Source: Bacteroidetes bacterium CG12_big_fil_rev_8_21_14_0_65_60_17 (GTDB taxonomy: Bacteria > Bacteroidota > Rhodothermia > Rhodothermales > UBA10348). From it: a DNA stretch of 64,000 bases. The position numbers and the translations under genes were made by a program. The notes beneath the pieces are model-generated. The model was not told the DNA's origin. It saw nothing but the letters and a program-made list of their open reading frames with translations, and did no database searches. Location of the stretch: assembly GCA_002787815.1 (NCBI GenBank), contig PCUY01000057.1, positions 1 to 64,000 of the forward strand, given 5' to 3'. Positions 27,868-37,353 of the stretch are shown piece after piece; within the stretch, counting starts at the first letter, position 1, and each line of letters begins with the position of its first letter.

Positions 27868-28794
27868 TTATTCTGCATCTTCCGGGAATTGCCAGAACCT
27901 GCACTCCCGAACTCCGTCGGGCCAGTATTGTGCGGATTCCAGGGTCGGGTCGACGAGGAGGGCAGTAGCCCAGGCGTCGGCGAGCGCCGCATTGGATGCC
28001 CGGACGGCCGCCAGACGGGCCTCACTGAGCACAGCCCCGGAGCGGGGATCCATGACATGGCCAATGCGGCGCTCGCCGTCATGCCCCGTGCGGCCGAAGC
28101 TTGCCGATACCCCGAGTGCCTCGTCGGTCAGATCCATTGTCACGAGCGGAACATGGGGCTGCGTGCCGCCCGTGCCCGGCGGATTGTCCGGATTCACCAC
28201 ACCCACCCTGAACGGCCCTCCAATGGCCAGAATGCTGCTCGTGCCGCCATGCACGAGGGCGTGCGTCACGCCGACCTCGCTCGCCCGGTAGCGGATTTCG
28301 TCGAGTGCAACCCCCTTGCCAATCCCGCCCAGGTCCAGCGACACGGCATCCGAGGCAAAAGCGACAGTCTGTTTACCGGGGTCGAGTGCGACATGGTGCC
28401 ATTGGCTGGCGCGGGTCGCGCGGCGGAGCACGCCTGCGTGGGGGTGCCGGCCGGTTGCACCGCCCTGCATGCCCCAGGCTTCCATGAGCGGATACGCTGC
28501 GGCGCTGAAGGCGCCGCCGCTCATCCGGGTAATCCGGTCGCAGAGAACAAGCGTACGTAGCAGCAGGTTCGACACGCGGACGGGGCCGCGCGCGGCGCGG
28601 GCATTTACGCTGGACAGTTCGCTTGAGGCGTCATAACGCGAAAGCGATCGTTCCACGATGGCGGCTTCACTGAGCAGTGCCTCACCCATGGCCGTAAGCC
28701 GCGCGCGGCCCGTATCTTCTGGATCGGCTTCCAGAAGACACTCAAACCGGGTTGCCATGCAGCGCCGCGACGTCCGGACGCTGATGCGGTTCAC
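27868..28794 (-). CDS. apbE: FAD:protein FMN transferase (ApbE family)
   Basis: 308 residues with the ApbE fold: MATRFECLLEA at the N terminus, SLDLGGIGKGVALDEI, ALVHGGTSSILAIGG, and ALGVSASFGRTG...IGHVMDPRSG, which bind FAD and Mg2+. The enzyme transfers FMN from FAD to a threonine or serine of a target protein. No signal peptide or lipobox is seen, unlike most ApbE proteins, so it may act in the cytoplasm. Its ATG overlaps the stop of the preceding oxidoreductase gene (ATGA). No obvious flavinylation target motif was seen in the two neighbouring oxidoreductases. Confidence 0.88.
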   Translation of the reverse strand: MNRISVRTSRRCMATRFECLLEADPEDTGRARLTAMGEALLSEAAIVERSLSRYDASSELSSVNARAARGPVRVSNLLLRTLVLCDRITRMSGGAFSAAAYPLMEAWGMQGGATGRHPHAGVLRRATRASQWHHVALDPGKQTVAFASDAVSLDLGGIGKGVALDEIRYRASEVGVTHALVHGGTSSILAIGGPFRVGVVNPDNPPGTGGTQPHVPLVTMDLTDEALGVSASFGRTGHDGERRIGHVMDPRSGAVLSEARLAAVRASNAALADAWATALLVDPTLESAQYWPDGVRECRFWQFPEDAE

Positions 28795-30212
28795 GACTCG
28801 GGAAACGTCCCGTACGTGGGCATGTCAAGCTGTGTGCCCGTTCCGGTATGGAACCTGCGATTCTCCCGGTCAAGGTAGATGCTCTCACCGTAGCGCTCCG
28901 ACGCCTCGGCCATGGAGATGATGGCCTGCGTGATGAGAGCCACATCGATATTGCCGTTCGTCTTCGTGTCCGACCGGATGGCATCGAACAGGTTGGCCAC
29001 GTGCGCCGGAATGTGGGGTCCCGGTTCCAGGTTCTCGTAGGACTCCGGATCCACCAGATCGGCAAAAGGCCTTTCCGGACGCAGTTCGACCGAATTTCCA
29101 CCGAAATAGAGCGTGGCCTCGTGGCCCCGGATGACCTGTCCCACACCCTGTTCGTTGACCGTGGAGCCCGCGATGAGCATGCAGAGTCCCGACGGAAATT
29201 CAGCGAGCAGCTGTGTGTTGTCCGTGACCGAGCGGTCGTCCGGCCCCAGCATGGACTGCGTCACGATGTTGTTGCCAATGCAGACGACCCGCTTCGGGAA
29301 CTCCGTGATGTTCGCGGCAATCACGAGCGGATGGATCATGTGGGCCAGCAGATCGCCCAGGATGCCGGCGCAGTAGGGGAGATACTTGCGCCAGCGATGG
29401 TAGTGCTCCCGGTTGAAATCGATTTTATTGTTGACCGGCCCCAACCAGTGCTCCCAGTCCATGGTGCCCGGCGTGACGCCCTCATCGAGTGCATAGTAAT
29501 TCCACTCTCCGTCGGGAGTATTACGCATGTACGAATTCTGCGCAAACGTAGGTGGTCCGATCTTCCCGGCGCGGATGAGCTCTGCCGCCTTGTGCCACTT
29601 GGCCTCGGTCGTATACTGCGAGCCCACCTGGAACTTACGTCCGGACTGCTTGACGGCATCGGCCACGTCGAAAGCTTCGCCAAGGTAGCGTGTCATGGGC
29701 TTTTCACAGTACACGTGCTTGCCGGCGGCCAGCGCATCGATGGCCACCTGGGCGTGCCAGTGATCGACTGTACCGATGAAGACGACGTCCACATCCCTGT
29801 TGTCGATCAGGCGGCGATGATCCTCATAGGTTTCGACCGTATAATCTCCCAGGTTACGAGCCTGGCGTACGGAGTCGAGCAGGTCCCGGGCCTGCGCGCG
29901 CCGGCCCGAGTACAGATCACAGACCGCCATACCCACGGCGTTGTAGTCATAGTTGTGCCAGGTTTCGCCCTCGCTTCCTGCGTTGGCAACCGTACGCACG
30001 TGCGCACTGAAACCCTGCCCGCCGACGCCAACGAAACCCACGTTGAGCCGGTCATTGGCGCCGAGCACAGAGCCCGGGGCGGGCACACCGGCAACCCGGC
30101 CTGCGGGGAGGCCCGCCGCCAGTGCACCACCCGCCGCGAGGGCGCTCTTTTTCAAAAAGGTCCGGCGGGATGCCGCGGAGGAGGACTTTCGGGGGTCTTC
30201 AGGGATGGACAT
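28791..30212 (-). CDS. Tat-exported Gfo/Idh/MocA family oxidoreductase
   Basis: 473 residues from ATG 30212. The N terminus carries the twin-arginine motif SRRTFLKKSALAAGG. The Rossmann motif is NVGFVGVGGQG and the canonical EKP motif is present (HVYCEKPMTRYL). The layout and length match the periplasmic branch of the family common in Bacteroidota and Planctomycetota, which act on sugars or sugar derivatives with NAD(P); the substrate is not deducible. It is first in a minus-strand unit with apbE (4-bp overlap) and the second oxidoreductase, and diverges from the yceI-like gene. Confidence 0.9.
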   Translation of the reverse strand: MSIPEDPRKSSSAASRRTFLKKSALAAGGALAAGLPAGRVAGVPAPGSVLGANDRLNVGFVGVGGQGFSAHVRTVANAGSEGETWHNYDYNAVGMAVCDLYSGRRAQARDLLDSVRQARNLGDYTVETYEDHRRLIDNRDVDVVFIGTVDHWHAQVAIDALAAGKHVYCEKPMTRYLGEAFDVADAVKQSGRKFQVGSQYTTEAKWHKAAELIRAGKIGPPTFAQNSYMRNTPDGEWNYYALDEGVTPGTMDWEHWLGPVNNKIDFNREHYHRWRKYLPYCAGILGDLLAHMIHPLVIAANITEFPKRVVCIGNNIVTQSMLGPDDRSVTDNTQLLAEFPSGLCMLIAGSTVNEQGVGQVIRGHEATLYFGGNSVELRPERPFADLVDPESYENLEPGPHIPAHVANLFDAIRSDTKTNGNIDVALITQAIISMAEASERYGESIYLDRENRRFHTGTGTQLDMPTYGTFPES

Positions 30213-30278
30213 GGGATTTTCGCAGATGGAGAAGTGTCGTGTGCCGTAAAATAACACGGCAACCCTGAATGTCCAGAC

Positions 30279-30893
30279 ATGGAGCCACGAATGACGTCAC
30301 AACCTGTTTTTACCCTCGCTGCGGGCCTGCTCATCTGTGCGCTGGCCGCACCCGACGCACAGGCACAGGACACAGGCCAGGCCCATTCCCATACGCTGCA
30401 CGAGCCGGTGTTCGCCGATTCGTCGCACATCGTAATTGACGGTACATCCAACAGGTCCGACTGGACGGTATATGCGCCGGAGTTCTCGGTCACACTCCGA
30501 ATGACGGAAGACAATCAGCCGGCAGACGTGAGCCTGAGGGTCGACGCGCTGGCCATGGAAAGTCGCAAAAGTACGATCATGGACCGCCTCATGCGCGATG
30601 CACTCGATACCGACAACCATGACACGATCACGTTCGCATCCACCGGAATCACGCCGTCCGATTCGTCAACCTATGTCGTGGTCGGGAATCTGGAACTGGC
30701 AGGTACAGAACAACCTGTCACCATACCGGTCACGCGGGGCGTGAACCAGTCGGGACAGGTTGTCTGGGATGGGCAGGTGGCGCTGAAAATGAGCGACTTC
30801 GGCATCAAGCCGCCGACCGCCATGTTCGGCGCCCTGCATACGGGCAATGACGTGACGATCCGCTTCCGCCTGGTTGAATTGCCGGGCGATTGA
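30279..30893 (+). CDS. YceI-like periplasmic lipid-binding protein
   Basis: 204 residues with an N-terminal signal peptide (TLAAGLLICALAAPDAQAQ). The rest fits the YceI lipocalin-like fold: HIVIDGTSNRSDWTVYAPEF, an alternating strand pattern, LDTDNHDTITFASTGI and a final DVTIRFRLVEL. YceI proteins bind polyisoprenoids such as quinone precursors or other amphiphiles in the periplasm. Start at 30279 or ATG 30291; the latter begins closer to the signal peptide. It converges on dnaK, whose stop is at 30900. Confidence 0.8.
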   Translation: MEPRMTSQPVFTLAAGLLICALAAPDAQAQDTGQAHSHTLHEPVFADSSHIVIDGTSNRSDWTVYAPEFSVTLRMTEDNQPADVSLRVDALAMESRKSTIMDRLMRDALDTDNHDTITFASTGITPSDSSTYVVVGNLELAGTEQPVTIPVTRGVNQSGQVVWDGQVALKMSDFGIKPPTAMFGALHTGNDVTIRFRLVELPGD

Positions 30894-30899
30894 GCACGA

Positions 30900-32828
30900 T
30901 CAGCTCTTCGGCTCCTCGTCCTCGTCGTCGACGACTTCGTAGTCCACATCCTTGACTTCGGCGTCGGCGTCGGGCTCGGCGTCCGCGTGGGCACCGTCTC
31001 CGGAAGCGCCATCGGCACCTGCAGCCTGCTGCGCGGCATACATCTCCTGGCTGGCATCGGCCCAGGCTGCATTGAGCTCCTCAATGGCGGGCTCAAGTCC
31101 CGCCACATCCTTGGCCTCGTGCAACTTCTTGACCTCGGCCACGGCCGCTTCAATGCGCGACTTTTTGTCAGCCGGCAGCTTGTCGCCATAGTCGGACAGG
31201 TTCTTTTCCGTCTGCATGACGAGCGCATCGGCGGAATTCAGCTTCTCGATCTCTTCCCTGCGTTTCTTGTCCTCGTCGGCGTGCGCCTTCGCATCGGTGC
31301 GCATCTTCTCGATTTCCTGTTCGGTGAGTCCGGACGAGGCCTCGATACGGATGGACTGCTCCTTGCCGCTGGCGTTGTCCTTTGCGCTTACGTTCAGGAT
31401 ACCATTGGCGTCGATATCAAAGGAAACCTCGATCTGCGGGACGCCTCGCGGCGCCGGCGGAATGCCGTCCAGATGAAAACGGCCTATGGTCCTGTTGTCT
31501 GACGCCATGGACCTGTCACCCTGAAGCACATGGATTTCGACGGAGGGCTGGTTGTCGGCCGCCGTCGAGAACGTTTCGCTCTTCTTGGTCGGGATCGTGG
31601 TGTTGGCCGGTATGAGTACGGTAGATACGCCGCCCAGTGTCTCAATGCCCAGATTGAGCGGAGTCACGTCGAGGAGCAGCACGTCGCTCACATCGCCCGA
31701 CAGCACACCTCCCTGGATGGCAGCTCCAATGGCCACGACCTCATCGGGATTGACCGAGCGGTTGGGTGCCTTGCCAAAGAAATCCTCGGCGGCTTTCTGG
31801 ATGGCCGGAATACGGGTCGATCCGCCGACCAGGATGACCTGGTCGACCTTGTCCTTCGAAACCCCGGCATCCTTGAGTGCTTTTTCCATGGGGGGAATGG
31901 TCCGCTTCACGAGGTCTTCGACCAGGTTTTCAAACTTGGCCCGGGAGATATCCATGGTGAGGTGCTTCGGACCGTCCTGTGTGGCCGTGATGAAAGGCAG
32001 ATTGATCGTCGTGGCCGAGGAACTGGACAGCTCGATCTTGGCCTTTTCAGCGGCTTCCTTGAGTCGCTGCAGGGCCATGGCATCGGAACGGAGATCAATG
32101 CCTTCATCCTTCTTGAACTGGTCTGCGATATAATCTATGAGCCGCTGGTCGAAATCGTCGCCGCCCAGATGCGTGTCGCCGTTGGTTGAGCGGACTTCGA
32201 ACACGCCGTCGCCGAGCTCCAGAATGGAAATGTCATAGGTGCCACCTCCGAGGTCGAAGACAGCCACGATTTCCTCGGACTCTTTCTTGTCGAGACCGTA
32301 TGCGAGTGCGGCCGCCGTCGGCTCATTGATGATCCGGCGCACGGTAAGTCCGGCAATCTCACCCGCTTCCTTGGTCGCGGTCCGCTGCGCATCGTTGAAA
32401 TACGCCGGCACCGTGATCACAGCTTCGGTGACCTTCTCTCCGAGGTAGTCTTCTGCCGTTTGCTTGAGTTTCTGCAGCACCATGGCCGAAATTTCCTGGG
32501 GCGTATAGACCCGGTCGTCAATTTTTACGCGGGCCGTGTTGTTGTCTCCCTCGACAACCTCATAGGGTACGGTCTTGAGTTCACTACCCACCTCACCGTG
32601 CTTCCGGCCCATGAAGCGCTTGATGGAGAAGACTGTGTTGTTCGGATTGGTGATGGCCTGACGCTTGGCGGGGGCACCCACAAGACGCTCGCCATCCTTC
32701 TTGAACGCTACAATCGATGGCGTGGTGCGGGCGCCTTCTGCATTTGTGATTACGACGGGCTCTCCACCCTCCATGACGGAGACGACGGAGTTCGTGGTGC
32801 CCAGATCAATGCCAATAATTTTACCCAT
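30900..32828 (-). CDS. dnaK: Chaperone DnaK (Hsp70)
   Basis: 642 residues, full length. The N-terminal ATPase begins [15 protein letters not shown], and [16 protein letters not shown] and [14 protein letters not shown] are the phosphate and adenosine motifs. The substrate-binding domain ([17 protein letters not shown]) and helical lid follow, and the C terminus is acidic (ending DDEDEEPKS). It refolds and protects proteins in an ATP cycle with DnaJ and GrpE, neither of which is next to it here. It is transcribed alone, divergent from pgsA. No CIRCE element (TTAGCACTC-N9-GAGTGCTAA) is visible in the upstream 153 bp. Confidence 0.98.
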   Translation of the reverse strand: MGKIIGIDLGTTNSVVSVMEGGEPVVITNAEGARTTPSIVAFKKDGERLVGAPAKRQAITNPNNTVFSIKRFMGRKHGEVGSELKTVPYEVVEGDNNTARVKIDDRVYTPQEISAMVLQKLKQTAEDYLGEKVTEAVITVPAYFNDAQRTATKEAGEIAGLTVRRIINEPTAAALAYGLDKKESEEIVAVFDLGGGTYDISILELGDGVFEVRSTNGDTHLGGDDFDQRLIDYIADQFKKDEGIDLRSDAMALQRLKEAAEKAKIELSSSSATTINLPFITATQDGPKHLTMDISRAKFENLVEDLVKRTIPPMEKALKDAGVSKDKVDQVILVGGSTRIPAIQKAAEDFFGKAPNRSVNPDEVVAIGAAIQGGVLSGDVSDVLLLDVTPLNLGIETLGGVSTVLIPANTTIPTKKSETFSTAADNQPSVEIHVLQGDRSMASDNRTIGRFHLDGIPPAPRGVPQIEVSFDIDANGILNVSAKDNASGKEQSIRIEASSGLTEQEIEKMRTDAKAHADEDKKRREEIEKLNSADALVMQTEKNLSDYGDKLPADKKSRIEAAVAEVKKLHEAKDVAGLEPAIEELNAAWADASQEMYAAQQAAGADGASGDGAHADAEPDADAEVKDVDYEVVDDEDEEPKS

Positions 32829-32981
32829 GATGTTTCAGTTCGGTGTTCGGTCAGAGTGTCATGGATGACTGCATACAAGAACAATGCCGATTTGGGTATT
32901 CAGACATATTGTCAGCATCCTTTTCAACTGACTTCCAGTGGCGTTACTGGTATATTGCCACAACGTCGAACATCCAGTCAC

Positions 32982-33542
32982 ATGAAGCACGTTCCAAATG
33001 CGTTGACCGTGGTCCGTATCCTGGTCACGCCGGTCCTGCTCTACCTGCTTTACCGAGGTGGCGCCACAGGACACGCCTGGGCATTGGTGCTCTTTGTAGC
33101 AGCCTCGCTCTCGGACTGGCTCGACGGCAAGTTGGCACGGCTTTTCTCGGTCCGATCGCGGCTTGGGCAGTTCCTGGACCCCATGGCCGACAAAGTGCTC
33201 GTTCTCGGGACGTTCGGCATGCTGTGGTGGCTCTACCCATCCATTGTGCCTCTGTGGGCTGTCCTGCTCATTGCACTGCGTGACATCGGCGTCACGCTGC
33301 TTCGGAGTGTATACGAGCGACAGGGGCGCAGCCTGACCACCAGCCGCTTTGCGAAATGGAAGACAGCGGCCCAACTCACGTTCCTGATCGGTTTTCTGGT
33401 TCTGCTGACGGCCCAGGATATCCCGGGTGCCGTGGGGCATGGCGCAGGTGTCGTGCTGGACAGTACAATTCTGGTCTATGTCCTTACCGGGGTCGTCCTT
33501 GTCACACTCTACACCGGATATCTCTATTTCAGAACCGCATGA
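32982..33542 (+). CDS. pgsA: CDP-diacylglycerol--glycerol-3-phosphate 3-phosphatidyltransferase
   Basis: 186 residues. The CDP-alcohol phosphotransferase motif D-x2-DG-x2-AR-x8-G-x3-D-x3-D is exact (starts SDWLDGKLARLF and ends FLDPMADK). Four or more hydrophobic helices mark an inner-membrane enzyme, which makes phosphatidylglycerophosphate from CDP-diacylglycerol and glycerol-3-phosphate. The N terminus MKHVPNALTVVRIL is typical of PgsA, fixing the start at 32982. The stop overlaps the pyrE start by 4 bp. Confidence 0.93.
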   Translation: MKHVPNALTVVRILVTPVLLYLLYRGGATGHAWALVLFVAASLSDWLDGKLARLFSVRSRLGQFLDPMADKVLVLGTFGMLWWLYPSIVPLWAVLLIALRDIGVTLLRSVYERQGRSLTTSRFAKWKTAAQLTFLIGFLVLLTAQDIPGAVGHGAGVVLDSTILVYVLTGVVLVTLYTGYLYFRTA

Positions 33543-34216
33543 GTCCACCGCCTGCCGCACGTACCACCAATGACACCGCCCGATGGCTGGCCGCAGCACT
33601 GATGGATATCGGAGCCCTCGTACTGCGTCCCGATGAACCGTTCACCTGGGCCTCCGGCCGGCGTGCCCCGATATACTGCGACAACCGCCTCACGCTCGGC
33701 TATCCTGATCTGCGCGGAGCCATCTGCCGTGCTTTCGCCGGCTGCATCGCTTCTGAAAAATGGGAGGTGGATGCGATCGTGGGCACGGCCACGGCGGGTA
33801 TTCCGCACGCCGCGTGGCTGGCCGGGAGACTGAACCTCCCCATGGCCTATGTCCGCTCGTCTGCCAAGGGACACGGGCGGGAGAACCGGGTTGAAGGGAG
33901 GCTTCCGAGCCGCGCACGTGTGGTGGTTGTAGAGGATCTGGTATCGACCGGGATGTCGTCAACAGCCGTATTGCCTCCCCTTGAGGCACTTGGATGTGAT
34001 GTACTCGGTGTGATGGCCATTTTCACGTATGCGCTGCCCGAAGCCGCAACGGCTTTTTCTGACGCGGGCGTACCCATTGTGACGCTCTCCTCGTTCCCGG
34101 TACTGATTACAGTTGCCCGCGAAAAGGAACTCCTCGGCGAGGAGGAATGCTCATCGCTCGAAGCCTGGTACCGGGACCCTTCGGCCTGGTCCGTTGCGCA
34201 TGGAGGAAGCAATTGA
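33539..34216 (+). CDS. pyrE: Orotate phosphoribosyltransferase
   Basis: 225 residues. The PRPP-binding loop is VVVVEDLVSTGMSS; FTWASGRRAPIYCDNR and AIVGTATAGIPHAAWLA are typical of OPRT. The enzyme joins orotate and PRPP to orotidine 5'-phosphate in pyrimidine synthesis. ATG 33539 overlaps the pgsA stop (ATGA), and cinA follows after 1 bp, so the three are probably one operon. Confidence 0.95.
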   Translation: MSPPPAARTTNDTARWLAAALMDIGALVLRPDEPFTWASGRRAPIYCDNRLTLGYPDLRGAICRAFAGCIASEKWEVDAIVGTATAGIPHAAWLAGRLNLPMAYVRSSAKGHGRENRVEGRLPSRARVVVVEDLVSTGMSSTAVLPPLEALGCDVLGVMAIFTYALPEAATAFSDAGVPIVTLSSFPVLITVAREKELLGEEECSSLEAWYRDPSAWSVAHGGSN

Positions 34217-34217
34217 C

Positions 34218-35474
34218 ATGACAGCAACCATCGTCACGATTGGCGACGAACTGCTTATTGGCCAGATCGTGAATACGAATGCGTCCTGGATCGGTGAGCA
34301 GCTTACGCTCCGGGGCGTGGATGTCATCCGGACCGTTACCGTTGGGGATTCTCCGTCAATGATCAAAGATGAACTCGGCCGGGCACTGGAAAACGGTCGG
34401 ATTGCCATCCTGACCGGGGGATTGGGACCCACCCACGATGACGTCACCAAGCACGCCGTCGCCGAATTTTTCGGCGACCGGCTTACGCGCCGTCAGGATG
34501 TACTCGACGCGGTGGAGGCCCGCTTTGCTTCCCGCGGAATCCGGGTGCTCGATGTGAACCGCGATCAGGCGTTGGCACCGGAATCATTCAAGGCCGTAGT
34601 AAACCGTGCCGGGACCGCTCCCGCACTGCTCAGGCGAACAAAGACACCCAAAGGAGAGGGCCTGGTTGCACTTTTGCCGGGAGTTCCTCACGAAATGAAG
34701 CATTTCATGGAGGAAGCCGTGCTCCCGGAAATTGAGACGCTGGGTGAGCACGGAGCCATTGCACATCGAACACTGCTGACCGCGGGTCTTGGTGAGTCGC
34801 TGGTGCACGAGCGGCTTGCCGGTATAGATGAACTGCTGGGCGACGATGTTTCGCTTGCCTATCTCCCCAATATACACGGAGTGCGCGTACGCGCTACGGT
34901 GCGGGCAGCAACGGCAGAGGAGGCGGAACGTAGGCGCGACGAGGTCACCGTGTGGATACGTGAGCGGCTTGGCGTACTGGTATACGGGGAGGGCTCCGAC
35001 ACGCTCGAAGGTGCCCTCGGGCGCATGCTCCGTGAGAGAAACTACACCATTGCCGTGGCGGAAAGCTGCACCGGGGGGCTTGTCGCGCACCGGATCACGA
35101 ACGTAGCCGGTGCATCGGATTACATGGTTGGAGGCATCGTGTCATATGGAAATTCTGTAAAGTCATCACTTCTGGGGGTAGATGCGACGGTCCTGGCCGA
35201 ACACGGCGCCGTCAGTGAACAGGTGGCCCGTTGTATGGCCGAAGGGGTACGTTCGGCACTCGGATCCGATACCGCACTCAGTACGACCGGGATCATGGGC
35301 CCGGGAGGTGGCACGCCCGACAAACCCGTTGGCACCGTTTGGGTTGGACTGGCGCTTCCGGATCGTACCGAGGCCCGGTTGCTTCGACTCGGAACGAGTC
35401 GGCTCCGAAACAAGGAGCGGGCGGCCGCGCAGACCATGAATGAACTCCGTATCCTGCTTGGAGAGGGTGCGTGA
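34218..35474 (+). CDS. cinA: CinA: competence/damage-inducible protein, NMN amidohydrolase
   Basis: 418 residues. The N-terminal MoaB/MogA-like domain (TIVTIGDELLIGQIVNTNA, ILTGGLGPTHDDVTK) is an ADP-ribose pyrophosphatase in characterised CinA proteins. The C-terminal PncC domain (about 255-415) has AESCTGGLVAHRIT and GIMGPGGGTPDKPVG and hydrolyses nicotinamide mononucleotide to nicotinate mononucleotide. ATG 34218 is preferred over 34200. It is upstream of recA, an order seen in many bacteria where both respond to DNA uptake or damage. Confidence 0.95.
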   Translation: MTATIVTIGDELLIGQIVNTNASWIGEQLTLRGVDVIRTVTVGDSPSMIKDELGRALENGRIAILTGGLGPTHDDVTKHAVAEFFGDRLTRRQDVLDAVEARFASRGIRVLDVNRDQALAPESFKAVVNRAGTAPALLRRTKTPKGEGLVALLPGVPHEMKHFMEEAVLPEIETLGEHGAIAHRTLLTAGLGESLVHERLAGIDELLGDDVSLAYLPNIHGVRVRATVRAATAEEAERRRDEVTVWIRERLGVLVYGEGSDTLEGALGRMLRERNYTIAVAESCTGGLVAHRITNVAGASDYMVGGIVSYGNSVKSSLLGVDATVLAEHGAVSEQVARCMAEGVRSALGSDTALSTTGIMGPGGGTPDKPVGTVWVGLALPDRTEARLLRLGTSRLRNKERAAAQTMNELRILLGEGA

Positions 35475-35508
35475 CGCCCGCTTGTGCGTGGCGTGGTTAT
35501 GTTCCGCT

Positions 35509-35521
35509 TGACATCGTGTCA
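35509..35521. promoter_or_regulatory. Inverted repeat 1 upstream of recA
   Basis: TGACA-TCG-TGTCA, a perfect palindrome in the 164-bp cinA-recA gap. It shares its TGACA half-site with the second repeat centred about 21.5 bp downstream, close to two helical turns, as expected for paired operator sites of a dimeric regulator. It does not match the CTGT-N8-ACAG or GAAC-N4-GTTC LexA boxes. Confidence 0.45.
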
Positions 35522-35527
35522 AAGCAG

Positions 35528-35545
35528 GTGACAATACGCTGTCAC
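35528..35545. promoter_or_regulatory. Inverted repeat 2 upstream of recA
   Basis: GTGACA-ATACGC-TGTCAC: two perfect 6-bp arms with a 6-nt spacer, about 93 bp before the recA start. Candidate DNA-damage operator together with the repeat at 35509-35521; no regulator gene is in the window. Confidence 0.45.
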
Positions 35546-35638
35546 AGGCAGGCCCTATCATGTGTGTGTCATGTGTGCGTATATTGGTTCCGCAAGGCCC
35601 GGTAACGCCACGAAAACCGAAACAGAAAACATAGAACC

Positions 35639-36682
35639 ATGAGTACGCAGGAATCAGCCAAACAGCGCGCATTGGACTTGGCGCTCAAGCAGATCGAAAA
35701 AACCTACGGCAAGGGTGCCATCATGCGTCTGGGTGACACGCCGGACGTTCGCATCGGTGCCATTTCGACCGGTTCCCTTGCGCTCGATGCGGCGCTCGGT
35801 GTCGGAGGCGTTCCGCGAGGTCGGGTCATTGAGATCTATGGACCGGAATCTTCGGGAAAAACCACACTTGCGACCCATATCATCGCCGAGGCACAGAAAC
35901 TTGGAGGGTCGTGCGCCTTCATAGACGCCGAGCATGCATTCGATGCCACGTATGCGGAAAAGCTGGGTGTGGATATTGATACGATGCTGGTCTCGCAGCC
36001 CGATACCGGGGAAGATGCCCTCAACATATGTGATACGCTGGTGCGTAGCGGTGCACTCGACGTGATCGTCATTGATTCGGTGGCTGCGCTCGTGCCGCGG
36101 GCTGAGATCGAGGGTGACATGGGAGACAGTCATGTCGGGCTCCAGGCGCGACTCATGAGCCAGGCACTTCGCAAGTTGACCGGAACGCTGAACCGGACGA
36201 GAACCGTATTGATCTTCATCAACCAGATCAGGGAGAAAATCGGCGTCATGTTCGGTAACCCGGAAACCACATCCGGTGGTCGCGCGCTCAAATTCTATGC
36301 ATCTGTCCGCATGGACATCCGGCGTATTGGCGCCGTCAAGGATGGCGCGGACGTGACGGGCAACCGTACGCGCGTCAAAATCGTGAAGAACAAGGTCGCA
36401 CCGCCCTTCAAGCAGGCCGAGTTCGACATCATTTACGGCGAGGGCATTTCCTCACGCGGCGAACTGATTGACCTGGGAGTTGACAATGACATCGTGACCA
36501 AGTCCGGCTCGTGGTATTCCTACGGAGATATCAAAATCGGACAGGGTCGGGATGCGGCCAAGCAGTGGCTGACAGACAACCCGACGTTGCATGACGAGAT
36601 TGCCGCTCGCGTGCGCGAGGCCATTGGCATGGTTACTGTCACCGCCACGAACGGCGTCGAGGAAGCTGAAGAAGTCGGGTGA
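35639..36682 (+). CDS. recA: Recombinase RecA
   Basis: 347 residues, full length. Walker A is [10 protein letters not shown], Walker [11 protein letters not shown], with the [18 protein letters not shown] loop and [19 protein letters not shown]. RecA forms filaments on single-stranded DNA, exchanges strands and, in SOS systems, triggers repressor self-cleavage. It acts on ends made by AddAB-type enzymes such as the pair at 1.0-7.1 kb. The upstream region has two inverted repeats that are candidate operators. The stop overlaps the GTG start of the PAP2 gene. Confidence 0.98.
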   Translation: MSTQESAKQRALDLALKQIEKTYGKGAIMRLGDTPDVRIGAISTGSLALDAALGVGGVPRGRVIEIYGPESSGKTTLATHIIAEAQKLGGSCAFIDAEHAFDATYAEKLGVDIDTMLVSQPDTGEDALNICDTLVRSGALDVIVIDSVAALVPRAEIEGDMGDSHVGLQARLMSQALRKLTGTLNRTRTVLIFINQIREKIGVMFGNPETTSGGRALKFYASVRMDIRRIGAVKDGADVTGNRTRVKIVKNKVAPPFKQAEFDIIYGEGISSRGELIDLGVDNDIVTKSGSWYSYGDIKIGQGRDAAKQWLTDNPTLHDEIAARVREAIGMVTVTATNGVEEAEEVG

Positions 36683-37353
36683 AATCCCAGTCACATCATG
36701 CTCCTGGTGCCCTCTTCCGGGTCTGTCTGCTGGCCGCCTGTGTAGTCGCAGCCCCGGGCCGGGTAGCCACAGCGCAGGCTTCCGAGGGTCATGGCGATGT
36801 CACCTGGAACAGTCGAAGCCTGGACGTACGCTGGCTCAAGCGCGTGCACGAGGCCGACTCACCGTGGGTCCGGTACCCCCTGCAGGCTGCCCACCGCTCT
36901 GCGTGGCCCGTGTTCATGCTGTCGGTGCCGACTGCGCTTGCAGTGTCCGAGACCACAGGGTCCTGGTCCTCGTCCGATGTAGCCGCACTCGGTGTGTCGG
37001 CCGTCCTGGCCGGGGGAGGGGCTGTCGTTCTCAAGCGCATCTTTCGGCGCGATCGTCCGTACGTGACCCATGCGTTCGTAGACCCTTATCACAGCCGGGC
37101 CGGTGGCGATCCAACGGGTCGGTTGTTGTCCGATTCAGCGTCCATGCCCTCGGGTCATGCTTCACTTGCAGCTTCTCTTGCCGTCTCGTCCATGTTGTCC
37201 CATCCGAGACCGGCCATTATCGCCATCGGCTCCACGTGGGCTGCGTCTGTCGCGCTCTCCAGGGTCTGGCTCGGTGTCCACTATCCGTCGGACATCCTGG
37301 TGGGGTCCCTGCTCGGGGCATCGGTTGCTGCGGCAGTTCACATTGTGCGGTAG
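36679..37353 (+). CDS. PAP2-family phosphatase (undecaprenyl-pyrophosphate or lipid phosphatase-like)
   Basis: 224 residues from GTG 36679, which overlaps the recA stop by 4 bp (GTGA). It has a signal peptide ([19 protein letters not shown]). The three PAP2 motifs are present: [11 protein letters not shown] (K-x6-RP), ASMPSGHAS (PSGH) and [16 protein letters not shown] (SR-x5-H-x3-D). Family members dephosphorylate undecaprenyl pyrophosphate, phosphatidate or PGP at the membrane; with pgsA a few genes upstream a PGP phosphatase role is possible. The active site is expected on the periplasmic side. Confidence 0.88.
   Translation: MKSQSHHAPGALFRVCLLAACVVAAPGRVATAQASEGHGDVTWNSRSLDVRWLKRVHEADSPWVRYPLQAAHRSAWPVFMLSVPTALAVSETTGSWSSSDVAALGVSAVLAGGGAVVLKRIFRRDRPYVTHAFVDPYHSRAGGDPTGRLLSDSASMPSGHASLAASLAVSSMLSHPRPAIIAIGSTWAASVALSRVWLGVHYPSDILVGSLLGASVAAAVHIVR

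Noticed and set aside
28848-30254. Plus-strand open frame of about 468 codons
   Set aside because: Lies opposite the Tat-exported Gfo/Idh/MocA gene, which has clear motifs.
32829-32981. CIRCE heat-shock operator upstream of dnaK
   Set aside because: No TTAGCACTC-N9-GAGTGCTAA or close variant is present.
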